Assembly (NCBI GenBank): GCA_001704765.1 | Contig: MBFK01000108.1 | Location: forward strand, 1-52,991 | Reading direction: 5' to 3' | Length of the DNA stretch: 52,991 nucleotides | Source: Sinorhizobium shofinae | Lineage (GTDB): Bacteria > Pseudomonadota > Alphaproteobacteria > Rhizobiales > Rhizobiaceae | Shown here: one piece after another, positions 34,849-44,144 of the stretch | Numbering within the stretch: the stretch's first letter is position 1 | How the letters are laid out: each line of letters starts with the position of its first letter | Position numbers and translations under genes: made by a program | Notes under the pieces: model-generated | What the model was told of the DNA's origin: nothing | The model's input: the letters and a program-made list of their open reading frames with translations, nothing else | Database searches by the model: none

Positions 34849-35919
34849 ATGAACATGATGAAACTTGCTGACACCACGGGTCGTTCGAAGGCGGTCGAAT
34901 GCCGTTCAGTTTGGAAGTTCTTCGGCGAAAACGGTTTGGCAGCCGTCGAAGCAGCCAAAAAGGGAACCCACGATAAGGACCAGATTTTAAAGGACTTCGG
35001 CTGCGTCGTTGCTGTCGCGGATGCCTCTTTCGAGGTATCCGAAGGTGAGACGTTCTGTATCATGGGGCTGTCGGGGAGCGGCAAATCAACGCTCATCCGG
35101 CATTTCAACCGCCTCATCGAACCGAGCGCCGGCGAGGTGATCGTGCGCGGCGAAGACGTCTGCAAGCTGCCCAGCGCGGATCTGCGAGCCCTCAGGTCGA
35201 AGCACATGGGCATGGTGTTCCAGCACGTCGCGCTCCTTCCCTATCGAACGGTCCTGCAAAACGTGTCCCTCCCGTTGGAGATCCAGCAGCTCTCTAAGAG
35301 TCAGCGCACGGACACATGTCAATCCGCTCTCGAAAAGGTCGGCCTCAAGAACTGGGCAGACCGCTATCCCAGCGAGCTCTCAGGCGGCATGCAGCAACGC
35401 GTTGGCATTGCTCGCGCTCTCGCGGCAAACCCCGAGATATTGCTGATGGACGAGCCGTTCAGCGCGCTCGACCCGCTGATCCGCAAACAGCTGCAGATCG
35501 AGTTCAAGCAACTATCCACGCAACTCAACAAGACGTCGATCTTCATCACTCACGATCTCGAGGAAGCAATCCGGATCGGCGACCGGATCGCGATCATGAA
35601 GGAAGGGCGGATCGTGCAGATCGGGACGCCCGAAGAGATCGTCCTCCGGCCCGCCGACGAGTATGTCGCCGATTTCGTTGAGGGCATTTCAAGACTTCAT
35701 CTCGTGAAGGCGCATTCGATCATGTCGAAGCGGGACGCGGTGGGAGGCGACGCTACCGGTTTGCCCACCGCCGACGTCGACGACGATCTCCAGACGCTGA
35801 TCGACCTCGCGTTGAAATTCGGGGCCGAACGGATTGCGATCAAAGATGAGGACAGCGTCGTCGGCGTCGTCACCCGCGAAAACCTTCTCAAAGCGGTGCG
35901 GGGCATAGATGTCGACTAA
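34849..35919 (+). CDS. Betaine-type ABC transporter ATP-binding protein (ProV/OpuAA-like)
   Basis: A 356-residue ATPase. Walker A is GLSGSGKST, the signature [15 protein letters not shown], Walker [14 protein letters not shown]. The N-terminal extension ([20 protein letters not shown]) is the ProV-type lead. The C-terminal ~85 residues hold a single CBS-like segment ([20 protein letters not shown]) where ProV usually has two, the part that senses ionic strength in osmotic transporters. RBS AGGGAGG. It follows the binding-protein hairpin and is followed 33 bases later by the first permease. Confidence 0.93.
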   Translation: MNMMKLADTTGRSKAVECRSVWKFFGENGLAAVEAAKKGTHDKDQILKDFGCVVAVADASFEVSEGETFCIMGLSGSGKSTLIRHFNRLIEPSAGEVIVRGEDVCKLPSADLRALRSKHMGMVFQHVALLPYRTVLQNVSLPLEIQQLSKSQRTDTCQSALEKVGLKNWADRYPSELSGGMQQRVGIARALAANPEILLMDEPFSALDPLIRKQLQIEFKQLSTQLNKTSIFITHDLEEAIRIGDRIAIMKEGRIVQIGTPEEIVLRPADEYVADFVEGISRLHLVKAHSIMSKRDAVGGDATGLPTADVDDDLQTLIDLALKFGAERIAIKDEDSVVGVVTRENLLKAVRGIDVD

Positions 35920-35952
35920 GCGGACCGGGAGTCCCATAGGAGGGCTGACAAG

Positions 35953-36798
35953 ATGTTGGAAGTGACCGACGCCTTCGATTTGGTCGTCAATGATGGTTTG
36001 ATGTGGATCAACGACAACGCCACGACGCTTTTCGATTCCCTTCGGGCGGTGTTGGACGGCCTGTTCAACGTGATCGACGGGCTGTTGGCCGCCACGCCAT
36101 ACTGGGCGTTTATCCTGCTCGTGCTGGTCGTGGGCTGGGTTGCTGTCGGCCGGATCTTCGCCGTCGCGGCGGCAGCGGGTCTTTGGCTCTGCCAAGCCAT
36201 GGGCCTGTGGTCCGAGACGATGAGCACATTGACGCTCGTCTTGAGTTCGACATTCATCGCGCTGCTGATTGCCATTCCCGGCGGCATCATCGTGGGCCTG
36301 GCGGCGGGCTTCAGCAAGGCGAGCGATGTGGTGCTCGACTTCATTCAGACTATGCCGGCTTACATCTATCTGCTTCCCGGGATCGCGTTGCTCGGCTACG
36401 GACCCGCAACGGCGATGTGCGCAACCACTATCGTTGCCATACCGCCCGCAATGCGCCTTACTGCCCACGGCATCCGCATGACGCCAACGCAGTTCCGCGA
36501 GCTTGGCGCGGCTGTCGGCCTGACGCCGCTCCAGGTCTTGTTTAAAATCCGCATTCCGTTCGCATTCCCTTCTATTCTCGCGGGAGTCAATCAGAGCCTC
36601 ATGCTCGGTTTCGGCATGGTCGTAATTGCTGGCATCGTCGGATCGGGAGGGCTCGGCCAGACAGTTTACGACGCTGTCCGGACCCTGCAGATCGACAAAT
36701 CAATCAATGCCGGGATTGCCATCGTCGTCCTCAGCATTGTCTTGGACAGGTTTTCCCAACGGCTTGGAACCCTCGGATCGGGAGGCGCACGTGGATAA
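35953..36798 (+). CDS. Betaine-type ABC transporter permease 1 (ProW-like)
   Basis: A 281-residue inner membrane protein with about six to seven helices (for example WAFILLVLVVGWVAVGRIFA). The BPD-transport EAA loop reads ELGAAVGLTPLQVLFKIRIP. Its 3' end overlaps the next permease gene by 8 bases, so the two permeases are translationally coupled and probably form a heterodimer. RBS GGAGGG precedes the ATG. ProW-type importers usually have one permease gene, but two are known in several betaine systems. Confidence 0.92.
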   Translation: MLEVTDAFDLVVNDGLMWINDNATTLFDSLRAVLDGLFNVIDGLLAATPYWAFILLVLVVGWVAVGRIFAVAAAAGLWLCQAMGLWSETMSTLTLVLSSTFIALLIAIPGGIIVGLAAGFSKASDVVLDFIQTMPAYIYLLPGIALLGYGPATAMCATTIVAIPPAMRLTAHGIRMTPTQFRELGAAVGLTPLQVLFKIRIPFAFPSILAGVNQSLMLGFGMVVIAGIVGSGGLGQTVYDAVRTLQIDKSINAGIAIVVLSIVLDRFSQRLGTLGSGGARG

Positions 36799-37633
36799 TT
36801 TCGAGATATCTCCGGGTTCGATCGTAGGACCCGCCTTGTCTTGGCTGAACGTCAACTACCATGATGTTTTTGCGGGCATCGCCGCTTTCTTCGATCTCCT
36901 GGTGAGCAACATCGTCGCGTTCTTGTCCCTTGGGCCGGCACCCGCCGTCGCAGGCGCGCTGGCGCTGCTGGCCATGTTGATGGCAGGTTGGCGCGGGGGC
37001 GCGCTGACCGCCGTCGGGTTGGCGATTTGCATGCTGCTCGGCATGTGGGAGGCAACGATTCAGACGATCGCGCTTGTGATCATCGCGGTCCTGTTCTCGA
37101 TTTCGTTCGGCATACCGATCGGAATCCTCGTCTCCAGGAGCGCGCGCCTCGAAAGGGCCGTGCGTCCCATACTGGACGTCATGCAGACTATGCCTCCGTG
37201 GGTCTACCTGGTCCCGGCCGTGATCCTTTTCGGCCTGGGTACGGTGCCGGCGCTTATCTCGACGATCGTGTACGGCATCGCGCCCATGGTGCGGCTGACA
37301 GTGCTGGCCATGGCACAAATCCCGAAAGAGCGCCTCGAACTGGGTATCGCCATCGGTGCGAGGAAGGTCGACATCCTGAGAAAAATCGAGCTCCCGTCCG
37401 CGCTGCCCACGTTGCTCGTCGGCGTGAACCAGTGCATCTTGCTGTCGCTGGCGATGGTAGTCTTGGCCGGACTCGTTGGGGCTGGCGGACTTGGTGCCGA
37501 GGTGACCCGCGGCCTGACCCGACTGGATTTCGGCTTGGGTTTGCGCGCTAGCCTGGCGATCGTGGCACTCGCCATCATCATGGACCGAGTTTTCCGCGGA
37601 GCTATTCCCAAAATCTATTTGGCCGGAACCTGA
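36791..37633 (+). CDS. Betaine-type ABC transporter permease 2 (ProW-like)
   Basis: A 280-residue permease starting at the GTG at 36791 (residues MDNFEISPGSIVGPALSWLN), which overlaps the end of permease 1 and has GGAGG directly upstream. A longer open frame inside permease 1 is not needed. The EAA loop is ELGIAIGARKVDILRKIELP, and IIMDRVFRGAIP closes the protein. It pairs with permease 1 and the OpuAA-like ATPase. The last transporter gene is followed by a ~230-base gap with a nested inverted repeat before the MOSC-fusion gene. Confidence 0.92.
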   Translation: MDNFEISPGSIVGPALSWLNVNYHDVFAGIAAFFDLLVSNIVAFLSLGPAPAVAGALALLAMLMAGWRGGALTAVGLAICMLLGMWEATIQTIALVIIAVLFSISFGIPIGILVSRSARLERAVRPILDVMQTMPPWVYLVPAVILFGLGTVPALISTIVYGIAPMVRLTVLAMAQIPKERLELGIAIGARKVDILRKIELPSALPTLLVGVNQCILLSLAMVVLAGLVGAGGLGAEVTRGLTRLDFGLGLRASLAIVALAIIMDRVFRGAIPKIYLAGT

Positions 37634-37710
37634 GGACCGGGGGCTTTGGCGGCGTCACCGTCATAGCGGGCGGCGCTGCGGAATGGTCGCTCGGACAACC
37701 TGAATCCTGA

Positions 37711-37758
37711 TTTCCCGGGTGCTATCAGTCGGCATAAGCATGCCTGATATCCGGGAAA
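37711..37758 (+). repeat. Nested inverted repeat between permease 2 and the MOSC-fusion gene
   Basis: Three nested arms pair in order: TTTCCCGG (37711-37718) with CCGGGAAA (37751-37758), TATCA (37723-37727) with TGATA (37745-37749), and GGCAT (37731-37735) with ATGCC (37740-37744), around the loop AAGC. It could act as an mRNA hairpin, an attenuator, or a remnant of a small palindromic element. No T-run follows. Confidence 0.6.
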
Positions 37759-37863
37759 CCAATCCGGCCGAAGACCAAACGCCTTGCGCCGTTCTAGGAC
37801 AATTGCCGAGCAATGGCACGAGCCATGAACCAAAAGACCGGATGTCATGAAAGGAATGATGGG

Positions 37864-40107
37864 ATGACGGACTCGAGTGTTGGCACGGTAGCGGCACTTT
37901 GGCGTTATCCAGTGAGCTCCCTCGGCGGGGAGAAACTGCCGCGCGCGCGCGTAACCGGAAGAGGGATTTCCGGAGACCGGCTCTACGCAATTTTCGACGA
38001 CGAGACGCAGGAGCCCGTCAACCCCGCGAAGAAGCTATGGAGCCGCGTCCCCAGACTTCTGTCGAGGTATGATGAGAATGACAGGGTGGTGATTTCGCTG
38101 GACGGCAAAGAGTGGAAGCAATTCGGCGACCCGCAGCTCCGCCAACAACTTTCTTCCTTTTTCGGCCGACCTGTCAGTGTTCATCCATATGGCACGGCGT
38201 TATCGAACAAAATCGCCGAACACCGATACAAGGTCAGCCCGATTCATCTGCTAAGTCGACAATCGATTAGCGCGCTGAAGAGGGCGCTTCCGGAAAGCGT
38301 GATCGACGAGCGTCGATTTCGACCGAATGTGCTTGTCGACCTGCAGTCCGACGACGGTGGCCAGCCGCCGGAACTCGGATTGATCGGCCGGGAGTTTCGC
38401 ATCGGCAATCTCCGTCTTCGTGGCACGGAACCATGCGGCCGCTGCAGTTTCACGACATTGGAGCAATTCGGCATCCCTGAGGATCGCTCCGTCTTGCGGA
38501 CTTTGATAACACAGTACGAAAAAAATTTCGGGATCTACTGCGAGGTCCTCGACGAAGGCTGGATGGAAGTCGGCGATCAGGTCGTTGCCGATCTTCCTTC
38601 TACACCATCTCCGATCGTTATCATTGGCGGCGGCCAGGCAGGAGGCTCAACGGCAAGGGCACTTCGCGAGCTGGGGTACGATGGTGTAATCGAGTTGTTT
38701 GGCGACGAACACGATCCCCCCTATGAGCGTCCACCATTGTCGAAGGACTTCTCTCCTTCGGATTCCGACCGGAAGCCTTTGACTTCGGTTCTCACTTCCG
38801 CGGAGGCCGACGCGATGAATGTGAATGTGCATCTTCGCGAAACCGTGGTGCACATCGATCGATCGAAGCGGACCGTGGAGACTGCAGGGGGCGCGGTGTA
38901 TCCCTACGGCAGGCTGGTGATTGCCACAGGCGGCTCCGCGCGCCGCCTTCCAAAGTTGGACAGAGGCTATGGGCGAATTCACAGTATACGAACTGCGGAC
39001 GATGCCGACAGATTGCGACGGGCGTTCGGGAAGGCGACCCGTGTCTTTGTACTCGGAAGCGGCTGGCTTGGCCTTGAGGTGGCGGCGGCAGCTCGTAAGA
39101 ACGCGATCGACGTCACGCTGTTCGGGAGAGAATCCCGTGTCTGCGCAAGGGTGCTGCCTGAAGCTGTCGCACGCTATCTTGAGAATATCCATGTCCGCAA
39201 TGGGGTACGGTTCGCGCTTGGGCAGGAGCCTCGGTTCACTGAGCATCTTGACCATGTCGAGGTGGCTTACGACGGCAAGGTCGAAAGAGCCGACTTTCTT
39301 GTCGTGGCAATTGGAATAATCGCCAATGACCATTTGGCGAGACGCGCCGGCATCGAATGCAAAGACGGCATTCTTACCGATCCTAACGGAGCGACTAGCG
39401 ACCCCAACATCTTCGCGGTCGGCGACATCTCGCGCCAGCGAACATCGGTCAACCCCGAAGGCATCCGTCTTGAAAGCTGGCAAAACGCGACGGAACAGGC
39501 CGGACGTGCTGCGCGCGCTATCATGGGACTGAATATTCCGCCTCCGCCGCTTCCGAGGTTCTGGTCGGATCAATATGATCTTACGATCCACATCGCGGGA
39601 ATGCCCGACCCTTCGGCTGCTCCCGAGGCTGTCGACGCAGGGCCTCGCCCGTTTTGGCAATTTCGTGATTTCGCGATCGGAGTAAATCGGCCTCGCGAGG
39701 TTCACCAGTTCGAGACCTTGCAAGAGCGCGGTCTACAACGAAACGGATCAGACGAGGTCGGCAGCCACGATGGCGAACCTGTCGGAACGAAACGTCTGAT
39801 GAAGAGCATGCGCCCTCTTTCTGACGGGCAATTGGCAAAGACCTATGTGGAACCTATCGGCGATGTCGTCGTCGTACGAGTAGGGGAACAGTACTTCGGC
39901 TTGCAAGACAAGTGCCCTCACGCGGAGGCATCTTTATCCGAGGGGTTCATCGACGGATCCAGGATCGTGTGTCCTCTCCATTTTGCTGAGTTTGATCTGG
40001 TAACCGGTGCAGCCCACAATGCCCCCAAAGGATGTCCCAAGGCCCGATCCTATCGCATCGAGTTCCAGAACGACCAATTTTACATCTGGGTTCCGGGCCA
40101 GATCTAA
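37864..40107 (+). CDS. MOSC / ferredoxin-reductase / Rieske fusion protein
   Basis: A 747-residue fusion. Residues 1-240: MOSC beta-barrel and MOSC domain, with the conserved cysteine in GTEPCGRC (about 191) that in relatives contacts the molybdenum cofactor or relays sulfur. Residues ~245-640: ferredoxin/rubredoxin-type reductase with FAD motif IVIIGGGQAGGSTARAL, NAD(P)H motif VFVLGSGWLGLEVAAAA and NIFAVGDIS. Residues ~660-747: Rieske [2Fe-2S] domain with CPH (about 682) and CPLH (about 703). Its architecture suggests NAD(P)H to FAD to Rieske electron flow linked to a cofactor-binding module. I chose the ATG at 37864 (AAAGGAA upstream). An upstream ATG at 37813 is possible. It is in the sigma-54 unit or right behind it. 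Confidence 0.9.
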   Translation: MTDSSVGTVAALWRYPVSSLGGEKLPRARVTGRGISGDRLYAIFDDETQEPVNPAKKLWSRVPRLLSRYDENDRVVISLDGKEWKQFGDPQLRQQLSSFFGRPVSVHPYGTALSNKIAEHRYKVSPIHLLSRQSISALKRALPESVIDERRFRPNVLVDLQSDDGGQPPELGLIGREFRIGNLRLRGTEPCGRCSFTTLEQFGIPEDRSVLRTLITQYEKNFGIYCEVLDEGWMEVGDQVVADLPSTPSPIVIIGGGQAGGSTARALRELGYDGVIELFGDEHDPPYERPPLSKDFSPSDSDRKPLTSVLTSAEADAMNVNVHLRETVVHIDRSKRTVETAGGAVYPYGRLVIATGGSARRLPKLDRGYGRIHSIRTADDADRLRRAFGKATRVFVLGSGWLGLEVAAAARKNAIDVTLFGRESRVCARVLPEAVARYLENIHVRNGVRFALGQEPRFTEHLDHVEVAYDGKVERADFLVVAIGIIANDHLARRAGIECKDGILTDPNGATSDPNIFAVGDISRQRTSVNPEGIRLESWQNATEQAGRAARAIMGLNIPPPPLPRFWSDQYDLTIHIAGMPDPSAAPEAVDAGPRPFWQFRDFAIGVNRPREVHQFETLQERGLQRNGSDEVGSHDGEPVGTKRLMKSMRPLSDGQLAKTYVEPIGDVVVVRVGEQYFGLQDKCPHAEASLSEGFIDGSRIVCPLHFAEFDLVTGAAHNAPKGCPKARSYRIEFQNDQFYIWVPGQI

Positions 40108-40320
40108 GCACGGGGTTACGTTTCACGAAGTGGAAATGCAATCGGCGAGCCGTGGCAATGTCGTGGCTGCACATCGAGTGACGTATGTACGCCGCTGCTT
40201 CGTTCTAGCAGGTCGTCCCGAGCATGTTGTGGTTTCAGACAAGGGACTTGACGCACTCCATGAGCCGACCGGAGCCGAAACACTCGTCGTTCTATCGTTA
40301 GGGAAAGAGACAATCCATGT
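40108..40320. other. Intergenic region after the fusion gene with no gene seen
   Basis: About 210 bases with no supported gene. It leads into the IS66 fragment on the minus strand. Confidence 0.3.
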
Positions 40321-40470
40321 CGCTTTGACGTCGGTGTCGCAGCCCTTGCAGGTGAAGCGCGGCTGGACATGGCGCTCGACCCGGAACGAGGCCGGAACGT
40401 AAACGAGAATCTCGGTGACGGTCTCAGTACTGCCGCGGCGCTGATCAGCATATTTGCCGCAGCGAGCCGC
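40321..40470 (-). pseudogene. Fragment of an IS66-family transposase (TnpC)
   Basis: The minus-strand frame reads ETVTEILVYVPASFRVERHV followed by QPRFTCKGCDTDVKA. This matches the zinc-ribbon region of IS66 TnpC (E-LEYVPA-F-V-RHVRPK--C--C---VQAP). Only ~50 residues remain, so the element is long dead. It lies between the MOSC-fusion and GntR genes. Confidence 0.6.
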
Positions 40471-40593
40471 CAGTCATGAATGGGCGGCTCGCTCCCCAAA
40501 GTCGAAGCGCGCCTCTGGATCCTCCGCAGGATTGACAAATTTATGCAATTCTAGATGACTGGATAATCATGTTGGTTGGTAGAAGGTCCAAAG

Positions 40594-41244
40594 ATGGGAG
40601 AAACAGCCCCACGTAAGTCAGCGCCCGAGCTTGTACGAGACGGGCTGCGTGAAGCGATCCTGTCGGGTGCCTTCGAGCCCGGGCATCAGTTGCGGCAGGA
40701 CGAGGTCGCGGAGCAGTTCGGCACGAGCCGCATTCCTGTGCGCGAGGCGCTTCGTCAGCTCGAGAGCGAAGGTCTTGTGACCTTCCATCCCAACCGAGGC
40801 GTCGTGGTGAAGGGGATCTCGCTCGACGACGTCCTGGAAATGCTCGACATCCGCATTGCACTCGAATGTCGCGCACTGGCTCTCGCGATCCCCAATATGG
40901 CCATCGAAGATCTGGACGCCGCGCAGGAAATTCTCGACGAATACGAGAAAAATGCCGATCCGAGCCGCTGGGGGGAGATGAACTGGCGCTATCATTGGAC
41001 GCTCTACCTGCCTTGTAATCGTCCGAAGTTGCTCGCGATGATCGAGGCCAATTATGGCCACGTCAGCCGCTTCACCCGGATGCAGGTTTCTCTGGCCACG
41101 GGCAAGGATCGCCCCCAGCAAGAGCACAGGAAACTCCTCGAGCTTTGTCGTGAGGGCCAGGTGGATGAAGCGGTGGAATTGCTTGAAAAGCACATTGAGC
41201 AGACGCAGAAGTCACTACGCGCGGCAACCCGGCGCGTCAAATGA
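40594..41244 (+). CDS. GntR-family regulator, FCD subgroup (copy 1)
   Basis: A 216-residue FadR-type regulator. The N-terminal winged helix-turn-helix (LREAILSGAFEPGHQLRQDE, VAEQFGTSRIPVREALRQLE) is followed by an all-helical FCD domain (from about residue 75) with candidate metal/ligand residues such as NWRYHWTLYLPC and QQEHRKLLELC. I chose the ATG at 40594 (AAGGT upstream). A TTG at 40576 is possible. It is strikingly similar to the second GntR protein at 49819-50472, especially in the recognition helix. It probably represses the flavoenzyme, dehydrogenase and amino acid transporter units downstream, in response to their substrate. Confidence 0.92.
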   Translation: MGETAPRKSAPELVRDGLREAILSGAFEPGHQLRQDEVAEQFGTSRIPVREALRQLESEGLVTFHPNRGVVVKGISLDDVLEMLDIRIALECRALALAIPNMAIEDLDAAQEILDEYEKNADPSRWGEMNWRYHWTLYLPCNRPKLLAMIEANYGHVSRFTRMQVSLATGKDRPQQEHRKLLELCREGQVDEAVELLEKHIEQTQKSLRAATRRVK

Positions 41245-41297
41245 AGCCGGTCAGCGGCGTGCGGACAGAACAGTCTGCCCGCACGCGAAGTCAAGTT

Positions 41298-42461
41298 TCA
41301 GATGATTCCCTTTTCCCGTAGGGGCGTTCCGTCGAGGAGGCGCTGCCAACCGAAGCGCGTCAGGTCGATCGTCTGATATCCGCCCTTCAAGATGAGCTCG
41401 GCCATAGCTCGGCCGCAACCCGGCGCATGCATCAAACCATGGCCCGAGAACCCCGCCAGCATGTGGAAGTTGACGAGCCCGTCGGCACCCGGCCCTATGA
41501 TGACATTGCCGTCGAAATCGTTCTGATCGTAAAGGCCGGGCAGTGTGTTCTTGCACTTGGTCTTTTCGAATTGCGGGAAGCGGTGCGCAAGCGCCGGCCA
41601 GACCACGTTCTCGAAATAATCGTGATCGACTTCGAAATTATAGCCGCGCGGTTCGTCGAGCGTCGGAACACCTCCCGAGTAGCCTTTGCCTTCTGGCCTG
41701 AACGCGAGTCGCTCCGGATCCTTGAGGTACGGCAGCGGCTCGATCGGATCCTCGGACTCGAAATAATGCTCATAGCGGCGAAGCGGCTCGATCGGAACTC
41801 TCACATCGACCATGGCGCAGATGTCTTTCGCCCAGGCGCCAGCGGCGTTGACGAAATGGCTCGCTTCGATCTCCCGGCCAGACTTTAGCTTGGCGGTGGT
41901 GACGGTATTTCCCTGCCTGACGAGCCCGACCACTTCGTCAGCCAGAAACTCGGCACCCATGGCTTTGGCTTTTTTCCGGAAGCCCATCAGCACACTGTGC
42001 GGATCGAGCCAGCCGTCATCGGGAGAGTGGACGGCGGCGCCGAGATCCGAGACGTTCATCGAGGGGAACTTGTGCTTCAACTCGTCCGGCTCAAGCCAAA
42101 CGACGTTGCATCCGAGCCGCTGCTCGGTTTCGAAATTCTGCTTCAGCATATCGCGCGCCGACGGCGGAACGATGAAGAGATAGCCGTTCTTCTTCAGCCC
42201 GATATCGGCCTTGACGCCATCAACGGCCATGGTTTCTTCGAAGTCATCGAAAAACGGAATGCTGTAATTTGAAAGCTCGATGTTCTCCGGCAGCGAAAAC
42301 AACCGGCGCACGCCACCGGAAGCCCTGGGTGTGGAAGCCTGTCCGTAGGTGGGATCGCGTTCGACGACCGTCACCGCAGTGCTCTCGTCCATGAGCTTCA
42401 GGAAGTAGGCGACGGCGGCACCGATGGCACCGCCTCCGATAACGACAACGTCGGTTCTCAT
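41298..42461 (-). CDS. FAD-dependent oxidoreductase (DAO/sarcosine-oxidase-like)
   Basis: A 387-residue flavoprotein. The FAD motif is VVVIGGGAIGAAVAYFLKLM at the N-terminus, the adenine-ribose segment TVVERDPTYGQASTPRASGG follows, and the C-terminal ADGLVNFHMLAGFSGHGLMH is the typical FAD-closing motif with the glycine-rich SGHG. It oxidises an amine, sarcosine-like or imino acid substrate. AGGAG precedes the ATG at 42461. It is the second gene of a minus-strand unit that begins with another DAO-type gene (42524-43903), 62 bases upstream. Confidence 0.9.
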   Translation of the reverse strand: MRTDVVVIGGGAIGAAVAYFLKLMDESTAVTVVERDPTYGQASTPRASGGVRRLFSLPENIELSNYSIPFFDDFEETMAVDGVKADIGLKKNGYLFIVPPSARDMLKQNFETEQRLGCNVVWLEPDELKHKFPSMNVSDLGAAVHSPDDGWLDPHSVLMGFRKKAKAMGAEFLADEVVGLVRQGNTVTTAKLKSGREIEASHFVNAAGAWAKDICAMVDVRVPIEPLRRYEHYFESEDPIEPLPYLKDPERLAFRPEGKGYSGGVPTLDEPRGYNFEVDHDYFENVVWPALAHRFPQFEKTKCKNTLPGLYDQNDFDGNVIIGPGADGLVNFHMLAGFSGHGLMHAPGCGRAMAELILKGGYQTIDLTRFGWQRLLDGTPLREKGII

Positions 42462-42523
42462 TTCATCTCCTGTATTTGGTCTCGATGTTCCTGGTGATTG
42501 CCATAGCGAGGCGGCGATCCGGC

Positions 42524-43903
42524 CTAGAGCATGCCACGGCTTTGAAGTGCTGCGAGTTCGGCCATGATGGCCGGATCGTCGTAGCGTGAGAGGCTGAGTG
42601 TCTTTGCATAGGAAACCAACTCGCCCCCCATCATCCAGTCGGCGCAGATCGAGCCGGTGGCACAGGCGGCCATGGTGCCGAAGCCCGACAGCGCACCGGC
42701 GACGAACGCGCCATTCGTCCGCATCGGCCCGATCAGCGGCCAGTTCTCATCCGTCATCGTATAGTAGCCGCCATAGTGATGCGTGCCACGGGGTAATCGG
42801 CCGATATACGACTTGAGCTTCGGCTGGAGGCGGCTTGCGGCGCGCAGCACGATGTCCGGGTATTGCTCATCGATGGGGTCGGCTTCACGCGGATCGGACG
42901 CCTTGCCGTTGAAAGCCCAGCCAAGCTTTATCCATTTGCCGTCTTCGGCGCCGTCCGGCCTGCAATGGATTCCGCCGGGCATGAACTCGGTCAGTCTCGC
43001 CGTTGCCGGATCCTCCGCCAGAATTGCGCGCTCTTCTTCCGTCCAGGTCAATTGCTGACCATCCAGATCGATGGTGAAGGGCAGGTTGCGCGGCACCACA
43101 CCCTCGCGATCCTCGAAGGCAATCTTCTGCTGGTATACGCAGGAGACCGGCAAATCCTCGCCGAGAAGCTTCGCTACATCGCGCAGATACGGACCCGCTG
43201 CATTGACGACTCGGTCGGCGCTTAGCCGGGTCGGGCCATCGTCCGTCTTTATGGTCAGATCGAAAGGCATCACGCCCTCGATGCAGAGGACTTCTCCGCG
43301 GATAACGCGTCCACCCATGGCCTTTATGGCTTCAAGCATGAACTGACCCAATTGCTGGCCGCTGATGGAGCCTGCGCGCCGGACGTGCAGCACCGTGGCA
43401 ACGTCTGGCGCATAGGCGGGAAAAGTCTTTCGGATGAGCTCCGGATCGCAAAGGACGTCAACGCCGTCGGGCGCGCTTTCCCAGTCGGCCGAGGTCGGCG
43501 GTTGATAGGTTTCGTGCGGTCGGCGACCCCGGTGGATCCGGATAAGGCTCTCGGCCGCCTCGCGATAGCCGCGGTAAAGGTCCTCGATTAGGTCGGCCGG
43601 GTCGCTGTTGCGCGTGACGAGAGCATAGCCGCGGCGGGTCATGTTGATCCGGTTGCCGGTCTCGGAGGCAATCTCCTCCATAAGGCGGATGCTGTCGTTC
43701 GTATAGGCGGCCATGATGGGGTGGGGCCACCAGTTGCGATAGTTCTCGCCGGATTGCGCCGACGTCAGGCTCATCGGATCGCGTGGGTCGATGAGCGCAA
43801 TCCGAGCGATCCCATATTTTCTGACCAGGTAATAGGCAACGGCAATCCCGATGCTGCCGGCTCCGATAATGGCGACGTCGACGCCTTCTCTGTTGCTGTT
43901 CAT
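42524..43903 (-). CDS. FAD-dependent oxidoreductase (DAO family), second
   Basis: A 459-residue flavoprotein starting MNSNREGVDVAIIGAGSIGI, with FAD motif IIGAGSIGIAVAYYLVRKYG. The segment SGENYRNWWPHPIMAAYTND and the C-terminal GPMRTNGAFVAGALSGFGTM identify the DAO superfamily. It differs clearly from the 387-residue partner, so it is not a recent duplicate. It may be the paired oxidase of a two-step demethylation or dehydrogenation. It is divergent from the aldehyde dehydrogenase gene. The intergenic region carries the double GntR-type site at 44019-44051, so both directions may be co-regulated. Confidence 0.9.
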   Translation of the reverse strand: MNSNREGVDVAIIGAGSIGIAVAYYLVRKYGIARIALIDPRDPMSLTSAQSGENYRNWWPHPIMAAYTNDSIRLMEEIASETGNRINMTRRGYALVTRNSDPADLIEDLYRGYREAAESLIRIHRGRRPHETYQPPTSADWESAPDGVDVLCDPELIRKTFPAYAPDVATVLHVRRAGSISGQQLGQFMLEAIKAMGGRVIRGEVLCIEGVMPFDLTIKTDDGPTRLSADRVVNAAGPYLRDVAKLLGEDLPVSCVYQQKIAFEDREGVVPRNLPFTIDLDGQQLTWTEEERAILAEDPATARLTEFMPGGIHCRPDGAEDGKWIKLGWAFNGKASDPREADPIDEQYPDIVLRAASRLQPKLKSYIGRLPRGTHHYGGYYTMTDENWPLIGPMRTNGAFVAGALSGFGTMAACATGSICADWMMGGELVSYAKTLSLSRYDDPAIMAELAALQSRGML

Positions 43904-44018
43904 TGCCAGGCTTCCTTCCTGATGCGGTTGCTGCCCATCGCCGCAACGCCGATCCTCCTGCGCGGCTCACCTTCGGCTAATAAGGTCGTCGACCGATCGC
44001 GGTATGCGATGTTTCGTT

Positions 44019-44051
44019 ATTGCATACGATATCTCAATGTTTTATACAATA
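44019..44051 (+). promoter_or_regulatory. 33-base double-site operator upstream of the aldehyde dehydrogenase gene
   Basis: ATTGCATACGA-N9-GTTTTATACAATA occurs here and again, with the same spacing, at 45640-45672. The two halves each resemble the TNGTATACNA-type core bound by FadR-like GntR proteins. The site lies between divergent genes (DAO flavoenzyme and aldehyde dehydrogenase). GTATGC at 44002-44007 also pairs with GCATAC at 44022-44027. Confidence 0.65.
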
Positions 44052-44144
44052 GCAATCCGCACTGCTGTCGCGAGCAACGCGCTGTGAAGCGCGAGGTCTC
44101 TCCAAACGACCAGAGGCCTCAACCCGCACTGTTGAAGGAAGACG

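Noticed and set aside
37803..37830. A TGGCACG-like sequence near 37813 resembling a sigma-54 promoter
   Set aside because: The -12 half lacks the GC doublet at the right spacing, so it does not meet the consensus.
38647..39723. A 358-codon minus frame opposite the MOSC fusion gene
   Set aside because: It is antisense to recognisable FAD- and NAD-binding motifs, with no motif of its own.
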